Assembly: GCF_003350005.1 (NCBI RefSeq)
Contig: NZ_QLKS01000001.1
Location: forward strand, 1,035,314-1,099,313
From: Psychrobacter proteolyticus
Lineage (GTDB): Bacteria > Pseudomonadota > Gammaproteobacteria > Pseudomonadales > Moraxellaceae
Length of the DNA: 64,000 nucleotides
Direction: 5' to 3'
Below the pieces are notes generated by a model. It had not been told where the DNA came from and searched no databases. It saw only the letters and a list, made by a program, of their open reading frames with translations. Position 1 is the stretch's first letter. The number at the start of each line of letters is the position of its first letter. Position numbers and translations under genes: made by a program. Below, piece after piece: positions 46,943-56,430 of this stretch.

Positions 46943-48211
46943 TTATGACTGCATGGACGGCTGAGTCGTACAGCTATCTAACAACTTCTTTAAGAACGCA
47001 TCGCAGCGTTCAATTTCGCTAAGCTCCACATACTCATCCGCTTTGTGTGCCTGTTCAATACTACCAGGGCCACAGATAATCGTTGGGATACCTGCATTGG
47101 TAAACTGACCGCCTTCAGTCGCGTAAGCGACTTTATGACGCTCGTCGTCACCAGTCAGCGCCGCTATTAATGACTGTAGCTCAGCGCTGTCATTATCCAT
47201 CATGGCAGGAACGCTCTCTTCTTGCATCAGCTCGATGCCCGTTTCAGGTGCACGTGCTTGCATTTGCGCATTTAGCTCAGCAACTTTTGCCTGAATGGGC
47301 GCTAGTATATCGTCTTGCGTCATGTGCGGCAGGTTACGATAGTCGAAAGTAAACTCGCATAAGTTGGGCACGATATTGGTCGCTGTGCCACCATGTATGG
47401 TACCTACTGACAATGTCGAATATGGCACCGTAAATAAGGCATCGTTATCATCACGAGCGCTCAGCTCTTCAGCAAGCGTATCTACGTAGCCGACCAATCT
47501 GCTAGCATAGCTAATAGCATTGACACCTTGTGCAATTAATGAAGAATGCGCCGACTTGCCATGTACACGGCAACGATAAACTGCGATGCCTTTGTGTGCA
47601 ACTACCATAGCCATATTGGTCGGCTCACCAACGATACAATAATCAGGCGTGATACCACGTGCTTTTAGGTCAGCCAAAATCAATGGCGCACCCAAACAGC
47701 CAACCTCTTCATCGAACGACAATGCTAAATGTAATGGACGACGTAGCTGACCGCTGTTCGATAACTGCACGGCTTGTGGCAATACTGTTAGCGCACAAGC
47801 GATAAAGCCCTTCATATCACACGCACCGCGACCATATAGCTTATCACCACGTATCGTCGCGGTAAATGGCTCTGAAGACCACGCTTGTCCATCAACTGGC
47901 ACAACGTCAGTATGACCTGATAAGACCAGACCGTTATTGATAGTATCAGCATTCTCACCAGCTGGTACGGTCACAAACAAATTGGCTTTGGTTTTAGCCT
48001 CATTAAAGGTCAAATCTACCGTCAAACCTAACTGCTCACAGTACGACTTTACATCATTAATCAAAGCCAAATTAGAGTGACGACTGACCGTATCAAAGGC
48101 GATGAGACGTGTTAGCCAATCAAGGCTTTGAGTAGGATGTTCGACACTTTTCAGCTGGACATCGCTGCTACTATTCACATTATCGCTATTACTACTGTTA
48201 ATTTGGATCAT
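46943..48211 (-). CDS. argE: Acetylornithine deacetylase ArgE
   Basis: A zinc-dependent M20 peptidase-family enzyme that frees ornithine from N-acetylornithine in arginine synthesis. The 422-residue protein has VLSGHTDVVPVDGQAW near residue 90, LYGRGACDMKGFIA near 130, and SFDEEVGCLGAPLILADL near 165 with its catalytic Glu. The dimerisation domain has GTIHGGTATNIVPNLCEFTFDYR. The final YATEGGQFTNAG and ICGPGSIEQAHKADEYVEL match. The first 25 residues are Asn/Ser/Asp-rich and off-family, so the true start could lie further in. It is the first gene of its own unit, with a terminator. Confidence 0.93.
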   Translation of the reverse strand: MIQINSSNSDNVNSSSDVQLKSVEHPTQSLDWLTRLIAFDTVSRHSNLALINDVKSYCEQLGLTVDLTFNEAKTKANLFVTVPAGENADTINNGLVLSGHTDVVPVDGQAWSSEPFTATIRGDKLYGRGACDMKGFIACALTVLPQAVQLSNSGQLRRPLHLALSFDEEVGCLGAPLILADLKARGITPDYCIVGEPTNMAMVVAHKGIAVYRCRVHGKSAHSSLIAQGVNAISYASRLVGYVDTLAEELSARDDNDALFTVPYSTLSVGTIHGGTATNIVPNLCEFTFDYRNLPHMTQDDILAPIQAKVAELNAQMQARAPETGIELMQEESVPAMMDNDSAELQSLIAALTGDDERHKVAYATEGGQFTNAGIPTIICGPGSIEQAHKADEYVELSEIERCDAFLKKLLDSCTTQPSMQS

Positions 48212-48259
48212 AAAATATCCTTACTACAATTTTCAGAACTATGCTGTGACAGAGCTGCC

Positions 48260-48913
48260 TTACGATGGATTGTTATGATTCATCACATCAACCACTGGCG
48301 GCATTGGTTTTGGTAGCTTACCTTCTGCTTGTAGCTCTTTGGTTGTTTTGGCATCGATAGATAAACCCGCGATGAGCGCGATATCTTTGACAGCCTTACG
48401 TTTACGCGTGGCAAAGCTTACTGGTACCATACGAGCAAATTCATAGATATAAAGATAAGACTCTTCACCACCTTCAAAATCCTCATCATCTTCGAGACGA
48501 ATTGCGCCAATCTTAGCCAAATCAGATAGCATCTCGTTTTCTTCGCTGGTCAAACCACAATCAGTAATACCAAAACCGGTCATAAAACCGTTTGCCCACT
48601 GTTTCAACGCCATCACGCGCTCGTATAAATCATGTTCATCATCGGGGATGAGCGGCATATACGCGTAGGCATCATCTTTGTCTTTTAGCTGAAACACGAT
48701 GTCTTCCGCTTCTTCTGTCAGCAAGGTCAATGCAGGCTCTGGTAGCGGGGCAAAGCTGAGCTCTTCAAACACCTTAGCCCAAGTTGCTTCGTCGGGTGCA
48801 TTACAAGCCGTCATAAGCCCTGTCATCATGCCATGCACTTCGCTGATAGACACGTCAGTCCAATCATCAAACGCAGTCAGCCAAGTATTCCAGCCAGAGA
48901 TATTATCATTCAT
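48260..48913 (-). CDS. UPF0149/YgfB family protein
   Basis: A 217-residue helical acidic protein of the YgfB/YecA family. ISEVHGMMTGLMTA near residue 24, LKQWANGFMTGFGI near residue 85 and the following acidic stretch are signatures of UPF0149. Family members often bind metal in a C-terminal SEC-C motif, but that motif is missing here; the C-terminus is basic instead. It is divergent from the coiled-coil gene and zapA, the usual ygfB-zapA neighbourhood in gammaproteobacteria. In Pseudomonas a YgfB protein represses ampDh3; here ampD is on the same window but far away, so that link is only a hint. Confidence 0.85.
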   Translation of the reverse strand: MNDNISGWNTWLTAFDDWTDVSISEVHGMMTGLMTACNAPDEATWAKVFEELSFAPLPEPALTLLTEEAEDIVFQLKDKDDAYAYMPLIPDDEHDLYERVMALKQWANGFMTGFGITDCGLTSEENEMLSDLAKIGAIRLEDDEDFEGGEESYLYIYEFARMVPVSFATRKRKAVKDIALIAGLSIDAKTTKELQAEGKLPKPMPPVVDVMNHNNPS

Positions 48914-49125
48914 AATAGATGTCCTAGTAATTGATTACTGCTCATAAAATAAAAATAGTCGCGATAAAATGTCATGGACAAATCATCGATAAATAAAAGT
49001 GAAAAGACAAAGCCTGATGCTTGTAATTACTTTGTTGATATAGATATTATGCGGTCACCTATGGCATTATTAAATGCAGCGAACAAAATTCATTCACGCT
49101 TACTTGTTAAGGATAAAAACTGACT

Positions 49126-49566
49126 ATGTATGATCAACTTAGAATATTAGAAAAAATGGTACTCGACATCAAAAAACAGTATCAGCTTGTCAGTGCTGAA
49201 CTTAGCAGCTTAAAACAACACCCTGTTACTGATTCCAAAGAATTTGCCGCCCTAAAAACCAAATTAGATAACAGTCATAACGAACGTGACGGTGCCAAAA
49301 AACAACTGAACGATCTCGACAAGCGCTATCAAAGTCTTGCAGAAGCGCACCATATGATCGGTGAAGAACAAGACAAACTGCAAAAACAGATCAGTCAATT
49401 ACAACAACAAAACAGCGAGCTGCAACAACACAATAATGAGCTAAAACAGCAGTATAGCGATATCAAACAACAAAACAGTGAACTACAAAAGAAGAACCAA
49501 TTGGCAGCCGAGCGTACGCAAGTCGTATTACAGCGCCTAACCCGTATCGATCAAGCAGAAGTCTAA
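49126..49566 (+). CDS. Coiled-coil protein upstream of zapA (ZapB/TIGR02449-like)
   Basis: A 146-residue protein that is almost all coiled coil. Residues 1 to about 50 resemble the small gammaproteobacterial family TIGR02449 found just before zapA. The rest is Gln/Asn/Leu/Lys-rich with repeated QLQQQNSELQQ-like heptads (about 87-125). It is longer than the usual 70-residue relatives. The arrangement suggests a role with ZapA at the division ring, but this is inference from context. The gap to zapA is 108 bases, same strand. Confidence 0.65.
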   Translation: MYDQLRILEKMVLDIKKQYQLVSAELSSLKQHPVTDSKEFAALKTKLDNSHNERDGAKKQLNDLDKRYQSLAEAHHMIGEEQDKLQKQISQLQQQNSELQQHNNELKQQYSDIKQQNSELQKKNQLAAERTQVVLQRLTRIDQAEV

Positions 49567-49674
49567 CGTTTTCTTGTAGCAGATAGCAAAGACGTACTGC
49601 TTATTAAACTGCCAAATGCTATTTGTAAAATCTGATATCACTCATTTCACTGACCAAACATTGTAGGATTTATC

Positions 49675-50136
49675 ATGACCGATGACCAAAGCAAATCGAT
49701 AGAAAAACAACCAAAAAATACTCAAGCGCCAAGTGCACCAGTAACAAGTGCGCCAGTACCAGCGCAAAAAACGACACCAGCAGCATCAGATATATCAAGC
49801 GCCATGGCACAATCTAATACCAAAACACCTAAAGCGCCAGAACCACAAATCAAAAAAGTAGATATTGCGATTGCTGGGGTTACTTATCCGATATTTTGTC
49901 CTGTACATGAGCAAGAAGAGCTACTGTCAGCGGTTTCGTATATCAACAACTATGCGCTCGATCTAAAAAGAGATGCGCCAAGCCTCAGTCAAGAAAGCAT
50001 ACTGGTACTGTGCTGCTTAAACTTGTATGAAAAAATCCATGCCAATCAAAGAAGTGATGAAGATCGCTTGCAGAAAGACAAACAGTCCGAGGCATTGCTC
50101 AATAAAATTATGAAAGATGCTCATTCTATTCTATAG
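49675..50136 (+). CDS. zapA: Cell division protein ZapA
   Basis: ZapA bundles FtsZ filaments. The 153-residue protein has a Pro/Ala/Thr/Lys-rich N-terminal extension of about 60 residues, unusual in ZapA, then the ZapA core: KKVDIAIAGVTYPIFCPVHEQEELLSAVSYINNYA (residues about 61-95, with the F-C-P-x-E turn) and the C-terminal coiled coil ILVLCCLNLYEKIHANQ. Its target ftsZ is at 20 kb in the same window. A terminator follows directly. Confidence 0.9.
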   Translation: MTDDQSKSIEKQPKNTQAPSAPVTSAPVPAQKTTPAASDISSAMAQSNTKTPKAPEPQIKKVDIAIAGVTYPIFCPVHEQEELLSAVSYINNYALDLKRDAPSLSQESILVLCCLNLYEKIHANQRSDEDRLQKDKQSEALLNKIMKDAHSIL

Positions 50137-50161
50137 ATGCATCGTACTGTATTAAACACAT

Positions 50162-50196
50162 AAGCGCCTAGCTAATAAAGTTAGGCGCTTTTTTTG
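50162..50196 (+). terminator. Terminator of zapA
   Basis: AAGCGCCTA (50162-50170) pairs with TAGGCGCTT (50182-50190), followed by T5. The space after zapA is only 77 bases, so the 6S RNA gene often found downstream of zapA is not here. Confidence 0.9.
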
Positions 50197-50213
50197 GTCA
50201 ATTATTTATCTAT

Positions 50214-50504
50214 TTATGCATAAGGCGTGTAGGTCTTGCCTGCGTGAAAGTCTGCCTGATGCTCATAATTGCAAAAGAATAACTCTTGGTTCGCTTCAAC
50301 GCTGCCATCGGTAGCTGTACTTGGTTTGGTTTCAAGTACGCCGCGATATTCAGCCAAGCTGTTGCCACAGAAATTGCACTGACGCGGAGTGGTCACATCC
50401 CCTTCTTTTGGCATCATACTCTTAGGCGCACGCGGGTACATAAACTTATAAAAAGCCCACATTGAAGCCCAAATAATAAGGATGACAATAATAACAGCAA
50501 ACAC
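50214..50504 (-). CDS. Small membrane-anchored Cys-rich protein (PP0621-like)
   Basis: A 96-residue protein with one N-terminal membrane helix (FAVIIVILIIWASMWAFYKFM) and a soluble tail holding a CNFC pair (RQCNFCGNSLAEYRG) and a late FFCNYEH, which together look like a small zinc-ribbon (C-x2-C...C-x3-H). This pattern resembles the PP0621 family. Function unknown. The stop lies beside the zapA terminator; the gene runs convergent to zapA and downstream of glyS. Confidence 0.65.
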   Translation of the reverse strand: MFAVIIVILIIWASMWAFYKFMYPRAPKSMMPKEGDVTTPRQCNFCGNSLAEYRGVLETKPSTATDGSVEANQELFFCNYEHQADFHAGKTYTPYA

Positions 50505-50705
50505 GGCAGTGCTCCTTCGATTACGGGTAAACGTGAGAAATAACGAAATCTACTAAATAAGATTATTTAATACGTTTTGATAGCATAAATTTTACCGTCA
50601 ATAATAGTAACAATACAATGCCTTTGCCGTTTAATTGCTAATTGCGCTAACGGACGAGTTATACCTACTGGATAACTGTACTAGCAAACCAGTCAACTGT
50701 ATAAC

Positions 50706-50739
50706 AAAAAACCTGGCCTCGATAAGCCAGGTTTTTTAT
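50706..50739 (-). terminator. Terminator of glyQS
   Basis: AACCTGGC (50710-50717) pairs with GCCAGGTT (50726-50733). On the minus strand a U5 run follows the stem (A run at 50706-50710); T residues flank the other side too. Confidence 0.8.
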
Positions 50740-50801
50740 TAAAAGTAACCGTCAAGTTAAAGCACTAATCAGGTTAAAGTAACGATCAGGCTTTAACAGG
50801 A

Positions 50802-52895
50802 TTACAGCTGTAGCTCACTGATATCGGCTACCGTCAAGAACAAGGCGCGAACCTGCTTTAGCAATGCCAAACGATTGTTTTTAAGTGCAGCATCTTCGCT
50901 GTTGACCATTACTTGATCAAAGAACTGTGTCAACGGCTCATCTAAGCTAGCAAGCGTTTGCAATACTTGCGTATAGTCCGCTTGCTCAAGCAATGGTTGT
51001 ACCACTGTCTGTGCTTGCTGCACATTTGCATATAAGTTTTGCTCAGCAGATTCAGACAGTAGCGCTTCATCGACTGTATCAGCCACGCTCACTTCTGACT
51101 TGGCCAATATATTAGAAACGCGCTTGTTTGAGTCAGCCAACATCGACGCTTGTGATAGCTCGCTAAATGCTTGCACTGCACGGATACGCTGATCAAAATC
51201 AAGCGGCATATGCGGGTTAATCGCTTGCACTGCCTGAATCGTATCGACGTTAACGCCCTGCTCTGTATACATCGCACGGTAGCGCGAGTTTAGGAATGCC
51301 ATGACTTGGGTAAAGGTATCACCCATTTTGGCAATCTTGCTACCTTCAGCATCACTATAGCCTTTAATCGCTTGCTCAACAAGCGCAACCAAATTAATCG
51401 GCAACTGCTTTTCAATCAAAATACGCAAGATACCAATAGCAGAACGACGTAAGCTAAACGGATCCTTTGAACCCGTTGGCGCTTGGTCAATCGCAAAAAT
51501 CCCAACCAATGTATCTAAACGATCAGCTAACGCTAAGCAAATACCAATCGGCGTTTGTGGTAGCAAATCGCCACTGAACTTAGGCAGATATTGCTCCTCC
51601 AAACTGGCGGCGACCGCTGCTGGCTCATCATTTAGGCGTGCATAATAAGTGCCTGCGATACCTTGCAGTTCAGGATATTCACCAACGAGTGAGCTGGCCA
51701 AATCTGCTTTAGACAAAATGCCTGCACGTACGGTTTCATCAACATTTATATCGTGGCCTTGCTGCTGCATCAACGTGGCGATGAATGCTGCCAGCTTGGC
51801 AATACGCTCAGACTTCTCCCAAATCGTCCCCAATTTGTCTTGGAATACGCGATTTTTTAGGCTCTCTGTGAGTGCAAACAATGGCTGCTTTTGATCTTGC
51901 AAGAAGAAAAACTCTGCATCAGCCAAACGTGGACGTACAACTTTTTCATTACCTTCGATAATCTGATTAGGGTCTTTTGATTCAATATTGGTAATAAAAA
52001 TGAAATACGGCTGCAGCTTGCCATTCTTATCCGTCAAGCAAAAATACTTTTGATCCGCTTGCATGGTCGAGATAAGCGCTTCTTGCGGTACTTGTAAAAA
52101 GCGCGCTTCAAAGCTTGCTCGTAGCGCAATTGGGAAATCAACCAATGCGGTGACTTCGTCTAATAAATCTTGCGGTACGATGGCATCAGAATTAACTTCA
52201 TCTGCCAATGCTTTTACTTGGTTTTTGATCAGCATTTGACGCTTATCAAAATCTGCCACTACTTTTAAACCACTTAGTAATTCTTCATAGTCATTGGCAT
52301 GAGCAATGTTATGGTAGTCAGGGCTGTGGAAGCGATGACCACGCGTTTGCGTACCAGTCTGATGACCTTGGATAGTGGCATCGATGACAGTATCATCCTG
52401 CATCAATACTGCCCACTGTACTGGACGTACAAACTCGTTGCGGCTAGCGCCTGAGCGCATACGCTTAGCAATTGGCAAATTATCTAGCGCGGTCTGAAAA
52501 ATAGCAGGCAGTAACTCAGTGGTCGCTTGACCACGGATAGTCTGCTCAAAACCGACATAGTCACCTTTGTCGGTATTAATCGTCGTAAGCTCGCTAGCTT
52601 CAATACCTAAGCCTTTGGCAAAACCCATGGCCGCACGTGTTGGATTGCCCTCTGCATCAAACGCCGCTTTGATCGCAGGGCCACGTTTTTGTTCTGTACG
52701 ATCAGGCTGCTTATCGCTAATACCTTGAATCTGAATTGCCAAACGTCGCGGAGCAGCAAAGGCTTTGATACTATCAAAGGTTATATCTGCTGTAGTTAAT
52801 TGCTCAGTAACACTGGCTTGTAGCGCATCACGTAGTGGTTTTAGGCTTTTTGGAGGTAGCTCTTCACACCCCAGTTCAAATAGAATAATACTCAT
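50802..52895 (-). CDS. glyS: Glycyl-tRNA synthetase beta subunit
   Basis: The tRNA-binding subunit of the tetrameric alpha2-beta2 glycyl-tRNA synthetase. The 697-residue protein begins with FELGCEELPPKSLKPLRDAL, the beta-subunit signature, with MGFAKGLGIEASEL near residue 90 and ALISTMQADQKYFCL near residue 270. A HD-like region and C-terminal helical anticodon-binding segment follow. The length is normal (about 690). It follows glyQ with a 9-base gap and is certainly cotranscribed with it. Confidence 0.97.
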   Translation of the reverse strand: MSIILFELGCEELPPKSLKPLRDALQASVTEQLTTADITFDSIKAFAAPRRLAIQIQGISDKQPDRTEQKRGPAIKAAFDAEGNPTRAAMGFAKGLGIEASELTTINTDKGDYVGFEQTIRGQATTELLPAIFQTALDNLPIAKRMRSGASRNEFVRPVQWAVLMQDDTVIDATIQGHQTGTQTRGHRFHSPDYHNIAHANDYEELLSGLKVVADFDKRQMLIKNQVKALADEVNSDAIVPQDLLDEVTALVDFPIALRASFEARFLQVPQEALISTMQADQKYFCLTDKNGKLQPYFIFITNIESKDPNQIIEGNEKVVRPRLADAEFFFLQDQKQPLFALTESLKNRVFQDKLGTIWEKSERIAKLAAFIATLMQQQGHDINVDETVRAGILSKADLASSLVGEYPELQGIAGTYYARLNDEPAAVAASLEEQYLPKFSGDLLPQTPIGICLALADRLDTLVGIFAIDQAPTGSKDPFSLRRSAIGILRILIEKQLPINLVALVEQAIKGYSDAEGSKIAKMGDTFTQVMAFLNSRYRAMYTEQGVNVDTIQAVQAINPHMPLDFDQRIRAVQAFSELSQASMLADSNKRVSNILAKSEVSVADTVDEALLSESAEQNLYANVQQAQTVVQPLLEQADYTQVLQTLASLDEPLTQFFDQVMVNSEDAALKNNRLALLKQVRALFLTVADISELQL

Positions 52896-52904
52896 GGGAT
52901 GCTC

Positions 52905-53972
52905 CTATTTATAGTTAGTAGATTGGTTAGTGTCAGTAGTTTCTTTTGCTATGCCGTCTGCTGCTAAGCTGTCTGCTGCCACGTCTTCTTTTGGTAAATA
53001 CTTATCGAGCGCGGCTTGGCGATGCTCTTCATCAGCCAACGGAAAGCCCAATTTGGCACGAGCTTCGACATAACCAAAAGCAACCTTACGAGCAAGCGTA
53101 CGCACACGCAGGATAAAACGCTGACGTTCAGTCACTGAAATAGCGCCACGTGCATCAAGCAAGTTAAACGCATGAGATGCTTTTAATACCATCTCATAAG
53201 CTGGTAACGGCAATCCTGCATCGACCAATTTGTCTGCTTGTTGCTCATAAAAATCAAACATCTCGCCCATCATTGGCACATCAGCGTGCTCAAAGTTGTA
53301 GGTAGACTGCTCGACTTCGTTTTGATGAAAGACATCGCCATAGGTGACACGGCCAAACTCACCATCTGCCCAGACCAAATCATAAACGCTATCGACGCCC
53401 TGTACATACATGGCCAAACGCTCAAGTCCGTAAGTGATTTCGCCAGTGACTGGGAAGCACTCGATACCACCGACTTGCTGGAAGTACGTGAACTGCGTGA
53501 CTTCCATACCGTTTAGCCAAATCTCCCAACCAAGTCCCCACGCACCAAGCGTTGGCGATTCCCAGTTGTCTTCTACAAAGCGCACATCATGCACTAACGG
53601 ATCAATACCAATGGCTCGTAGTGAGTCCAAATACAGCTCTTGGATGTTCGGTGGATTTGGCTTTAGCACGACTTGGAACTGATAATAATGCTGCAGGCGG
53701 TTAGGGTTATCACCATAGCGCCCGTCAGTGGGACGACGTGATGGCTGAACATAGGCCGCATTCCAGCGCTCAGGACCTAGTGAGCGCAAAAAAGTCGCGG
53801 TATGAAAAGTACCTGCACCGACCTCCATGTCGTAGGGCTGCAATACAACGCAGCCTTTATCGGCCCAATAATTTTGCAAAGTTAAGATTAAATCTTGAAA
53901 AGTCATCGGTTGAGAGTCTTTATCTTGTGTCATCGGGGTTATCGCTTGGGATGTCATAGTTTCGGTTTTCAT
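52905..53972 (-). CDS. glyQ: Glycyl-tRNA synthetase alpha subunit
   Basis: Catalytic class II subunit that activates glycine. [43 protein letters not shown] near residue 25 contains the typical start in several blocks, and [28 protein letters not shown] is motif 2. The 355-residue length exceeds the usual 300 or so because of a Thr/Gln/Asp-rich N-terminus (about 23 residues) and an Ala/Thr-rich C-terminal tail of about 30. A later ATG at residue 14 or 23 may be the real start. It is the first gene of the glyQS operon. Confidence 0.96.
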   Translation of the reverse strand: MKTETMTSQAITPMTQDKDSQPMTFQDLILTLQNYWADKGCVVLQPYDMEVGAGTFHTATFLRSLGPERWNAAYVQPSRRPTDGRYGDNPNRLQHYYQFQVVLKPNPPNIQELYLDSLRAIGIDPLVHDVRFVEDNWESPTLGAWGLGWEIWLNGMEVTQFTYFQQVGGIECFPVTGEITYGLERLAMYVQGVDSVYDLVWADGEFGRVTYGDVFHQNEVEQSTYNFEHADVPMMGEMFDFYEQQADKLVDAGLPLPAYEMVLKASHAFNLLDARGAISVTERQRFILRVRTLARKVAFGYVEARAKLGFPLADEEHRQAALDKYLPKEDVAADSLAADGIAKETTDTNQSTNYK

Positions 53973-54189
53973 AGTAAAGCCACTGTGAAATGAGTATTAT
54001 TAAATAAATCTCTGATAGCGCACGCGCGACCTATTCGGCAACGACTCTATCTGCCTGCTCACCTTACTAAAAATTGACTATTTTATCCATATTTACATCA
54101 ACTAAATTTGCATAGTGGGCACAAAACCTCGGTTGTATAGCGTATTTGCAGGCAAATCATCATAGAATTCGCACTAATATAATGAATAA

Positions 54190-54270
54190 AAAAATACCCA
54201 AATGCGCTAGCATTCGGGCAGGAGGAAAATTGTATCTTGGGCATCCTGATTGATCAGGCTTTTTATTTTT
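54190..54270 (+). ncRNA. Candidate small RNA, or back-to-back terminators
   Basis: A plus-strand TATAAT at 54178-54183 is followed by a hairpin (CCCAAATGC with GCATTCGGG), a single-stranded AGGAGGAAAA, then a second hairpin (CCTGAT/ATCAGG at 54245-54258) ending in a T-rich tract. No plus-strand gene exists upstream for more than 4 kb, so this terminator is an orphan. No -35 matches, so the RNA is only a candidate; the first hairpin may simply end the pspC-like gene. Confidence 0.35.
54193..54221 (-). terminator. Terminator of the pspC-like gene
   Basis: On the minus strand CCCGAATGC pairs with GCATTTGGG (one G-U), followed by a U7-rich tract (plus-strand A7). Confidence 0.7.
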
Positions 54271-54381
54271 TGGAGGTCTACTGTTTTTAGCAGCTACGTC
54301 TAACTTAAACTTGACTCTTTAACTGGTTCAAAAAACCTAATTTTAAAAAATCTGATTTTAGAAATAACTATCAGGCTCCCA

Positions 54382-54594
54382 TTATTGATAAGACTGACTA
54401 TTGGCTTTTGGCATAATTATCCATAAGATGATATAAATCAAAATACCTGGTACTGCTGCGCTTAACGATGAGATGATTACGAATAATACTCTCACCCATG
54501 TTGGCGACCAACCAGCATATTCTGCAATGCCACCCATCACACCTGCTATCATGCGATTGTTTGGTGAGCGATGTAATTTTGCTAACTTAGCCAA
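54382..54594 (-). CDS. PspC-domain membrane protein
   Basis: A 70-residue inner-membrane protein with the PspC domain: LHRSPNNRMIAGVMGGIAEYAGWSPTWVRVLFV (the typical GVxGGIAEY-x-G and W-x-R-hydrophobic pattern) and a second helix GILIYIILWIIMPK. PspC proteins take part in phage-shock-type envelope stress responses, but pspA, pspB and pspF are not nearby, so a stand-alone PspC-like role is more likely. A terminator follows at 54193-54221. Confidence 0.85.
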   Translation of the reverse strand: MAKLAKLHRSPNNRMIAGVMGGIAEYAGWSPTWVRVLFVIISSLSAAVPGILIYIILWIIMPKANSQSYQ

Positions 54595-55339
54595 ATCAAA
54601 TACCTCTCTATTTTCTATTCTTGTTTATTTTTTATTCTATATTTCTAGTTATCTTAAGTATTCAGCTAAAACATTATCTTGCTTTGCTAACTTACGAATC
54701 AGTATATCAATAATTCAGGATTTATCTGTTGAAGGTATAGCAGTACTTTGTGAGTTTATGCTACTCAAGCTTACCCTAACCTGTCAAAACACCACGCAAA
54801 CCCCTGATTTTAAATAGTTATTTCAAAATGTTTCAAAACCATCTTTGTTGCTACAACCTTGCAATCTAGCCTCACATATCTTGTTATTTTTAATTTAATC
54901 AAAGAGATAAGCTTGCTTTACAACGCTAAAATCGAGTCAAAATTTTGATAGTCTGAATAACCTTTTAGCTAACCAACTTTGCTCAGTTAAAAAATCCTCA
55001 ATTAAAAAACCTGCGATTCCGTGTACGTGCGATATACCGTATTTTTACAATAACCCACCTGCAAATCATCTAAAACCTTTATACCATGCTGATAAACAAC
55101 TTAGGTTTTCAGACGTTCTATAATAAAAACTAGGACGCCGCTCAACTATTAGATAAAAATACCTTTACGAAGAATAGTAGAAGTAAAGAACGTGGTTGGT
55201 ATTACTGTTCTTAATAGATTGCTGATTTGGATCTTGATAGATGTCTAGTTTGGATCATTCAACTTAGACAGCATCGACCGTATTTTTTGGAATAGACATG
55301 GAACACTGAGATTAGAATAAAAAAATAATAAGGATAACT
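54595..55339. other. 745-base gene-free region upstream of the nadR-like gene
   Basis: AT-rich with stop codons in all frames; I see no gene or strong hairpin. A perfect TATAAT at 55119-55124 may be a plus-strand -10, without a good -35. An 8-base direct repeat TTTGGATC occurs near 55225 and 55250. AAGGA stands before the nadR-like ATG. Confidence 0.5.
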
Positions 55340-56398
55340 ATGTACGACACTGGATTGATGATTGGACATTTCGAGCCCCTACATTTAGGGCAGATGCGCA
55401 GCATATTGGATGCAGCAGGACAAGCCAAAACCTTACATATCGTTATTATGGCGCATCCAGCGCCGCATCCAGATTTTACCATTACCTTACAAGACAAAGC
55501 GCGTTGGCTACAGATGGCCTGTGCCGATTTACCCTTTATTCATATTCACACCACTCATGAGATCGAGCTGCCGCTGCACGAACACCTCTACAATGCTAAT
55601 GAGGATGTCAGTATTGATGTCGCTGCTAGTAATGCCAAATTGCAACGTTTAATAGACGCATTATCACTGTCAGCAGAGACTGTATTGTTTATGGCGGACA
55701 ACCATCCGCTCACTCACAATGACATACAAGAGCAGTTGCTTTTGCCAGTCGTTACTACGCCGCTACAGTCTGAGTTTGACTCTTATGCGATTGCGCGTGA
55801 TCCAGTTGCCCACTGGTCAGCACTTCATCCGCAAGCGCGCGTCGACTATACCAAGACTGTCGCTATCGTCGGCGGTGAAAGCTCAGGCAAGACGACGCTA
55901 GTCCATAAGCTTGCCAATTATTACGGTGCCAGCTTTGCCCTAGAAATGGGTCGTCTGTATGTCGGTACGGATTTGGGCGGTAGCGAGGTTGGATTACAGT
56001 ACAGTGATTATGGCCCTATATGTCTTGATCATGCTGAGGCAATCCGAGAAGCTAAAGCCAATGCAACGGCCCCTATTACTATCGTTGATACTGACTTTGT
56101 CACTACGCAAGCATTTTGTGAAGAATACGAGGGTCGCACGCACCCTTTTGTGGCTGCTTGTATTGATGAGTTTCGTTTAGACCACACCATCATACTAGAC
56201 AACAATACGCCATGGATTGATGATGGTATGCGATCTTTGGGCACGCCTGAAGCTCGTGGACGCTTTGAGCAGCGTTTGATAGATATTTTTGCGCGTCACG
56301 ATATTACGCCGTATATGATCGATCAGCCCGACTATGATGCTCGCTATCAGCAAGCATTACTATTGATTGATCAATATGTCTATGGCAAAAAATCATAA
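55340..56398 (+). CDS. nadR: NadR-like NMN adenylyltransferase / nicotinamide riboside kinase
   Basis: A two-domain enzyme of NAD salvage. The N-terminal nucleotidyltransferase has GLMIGHFEPLHLGQ with the H-x-G-x motif (GHFEPLHLGQ) in the first 18 residues. The C-terminal kinase has the P-loop VGGESSGKTT at about residues 178-187, then VDTDFVTTQAFCEEYEG with the catalytic Asp. At 352 residues it lacks the N-terminal DNA-binding helix-turn-helix of E. coli NadR, so it is probably an enzyme only. pnuC follows on the same strand 127 bases downstream, a functional pair: PnuC imports nicotinamide riboside and this enzyme converts it to NMN and NAD. Confidence 0.9.
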   Translation: MYDTGLMIGHFEPLHLGQMRSILDAAGQAKTLHIVIMAHPAPHPDFTITLQDKARWLQMACADLPFIHIHTTHEIELPLHEHLYNANEDVSIDVAASNAKLQRLIDALSLSAETVLFMADNHPLTHNDIQEQLLLPVVTTPLQSEFDSYAIARDPVAHWSALHPQARVDYTKTVAIVGGESSGKTTLVHKLANYYGASFALEMGRLYVGTDLGGSEVGLQYSDYGPICLDHAEAIREAKANATAPITIVDTDFVTTQAFCEEYEGRTHPFVAACIDEFRLDHTIILDNNTPWIDDGMRSLGTPEARGRFEQRLIDIFARHDITPYMIDQPDYDARYQQALLLIDQYVYGKKS

Positions 56399-56430
56399 AC
56401 TGTACTAAGCATATTTATAATAATTTATTC

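Larger units (their letters stand above)
53973..54381. other. Region between glyQ and the pspC-like gene
   Basis: About 410 bases without a gene. It should carry the glyQS promoter on the minus strand. Hairpins at 54193-54221 (minus-strand terminator) and 54245-54270 (plus-strand terminator) are described separately. A perfect TATAAT (54178-54183) lies just before them on the plus strand. Confidence 0.5.

Noticed and set aside
54473..54817. 114-residue plus-strand frame across the pspC-like gene
   Set aside because: It is the antisense shadow of the PspC gene plus AT-rich intergenic DNA, with odd composition.
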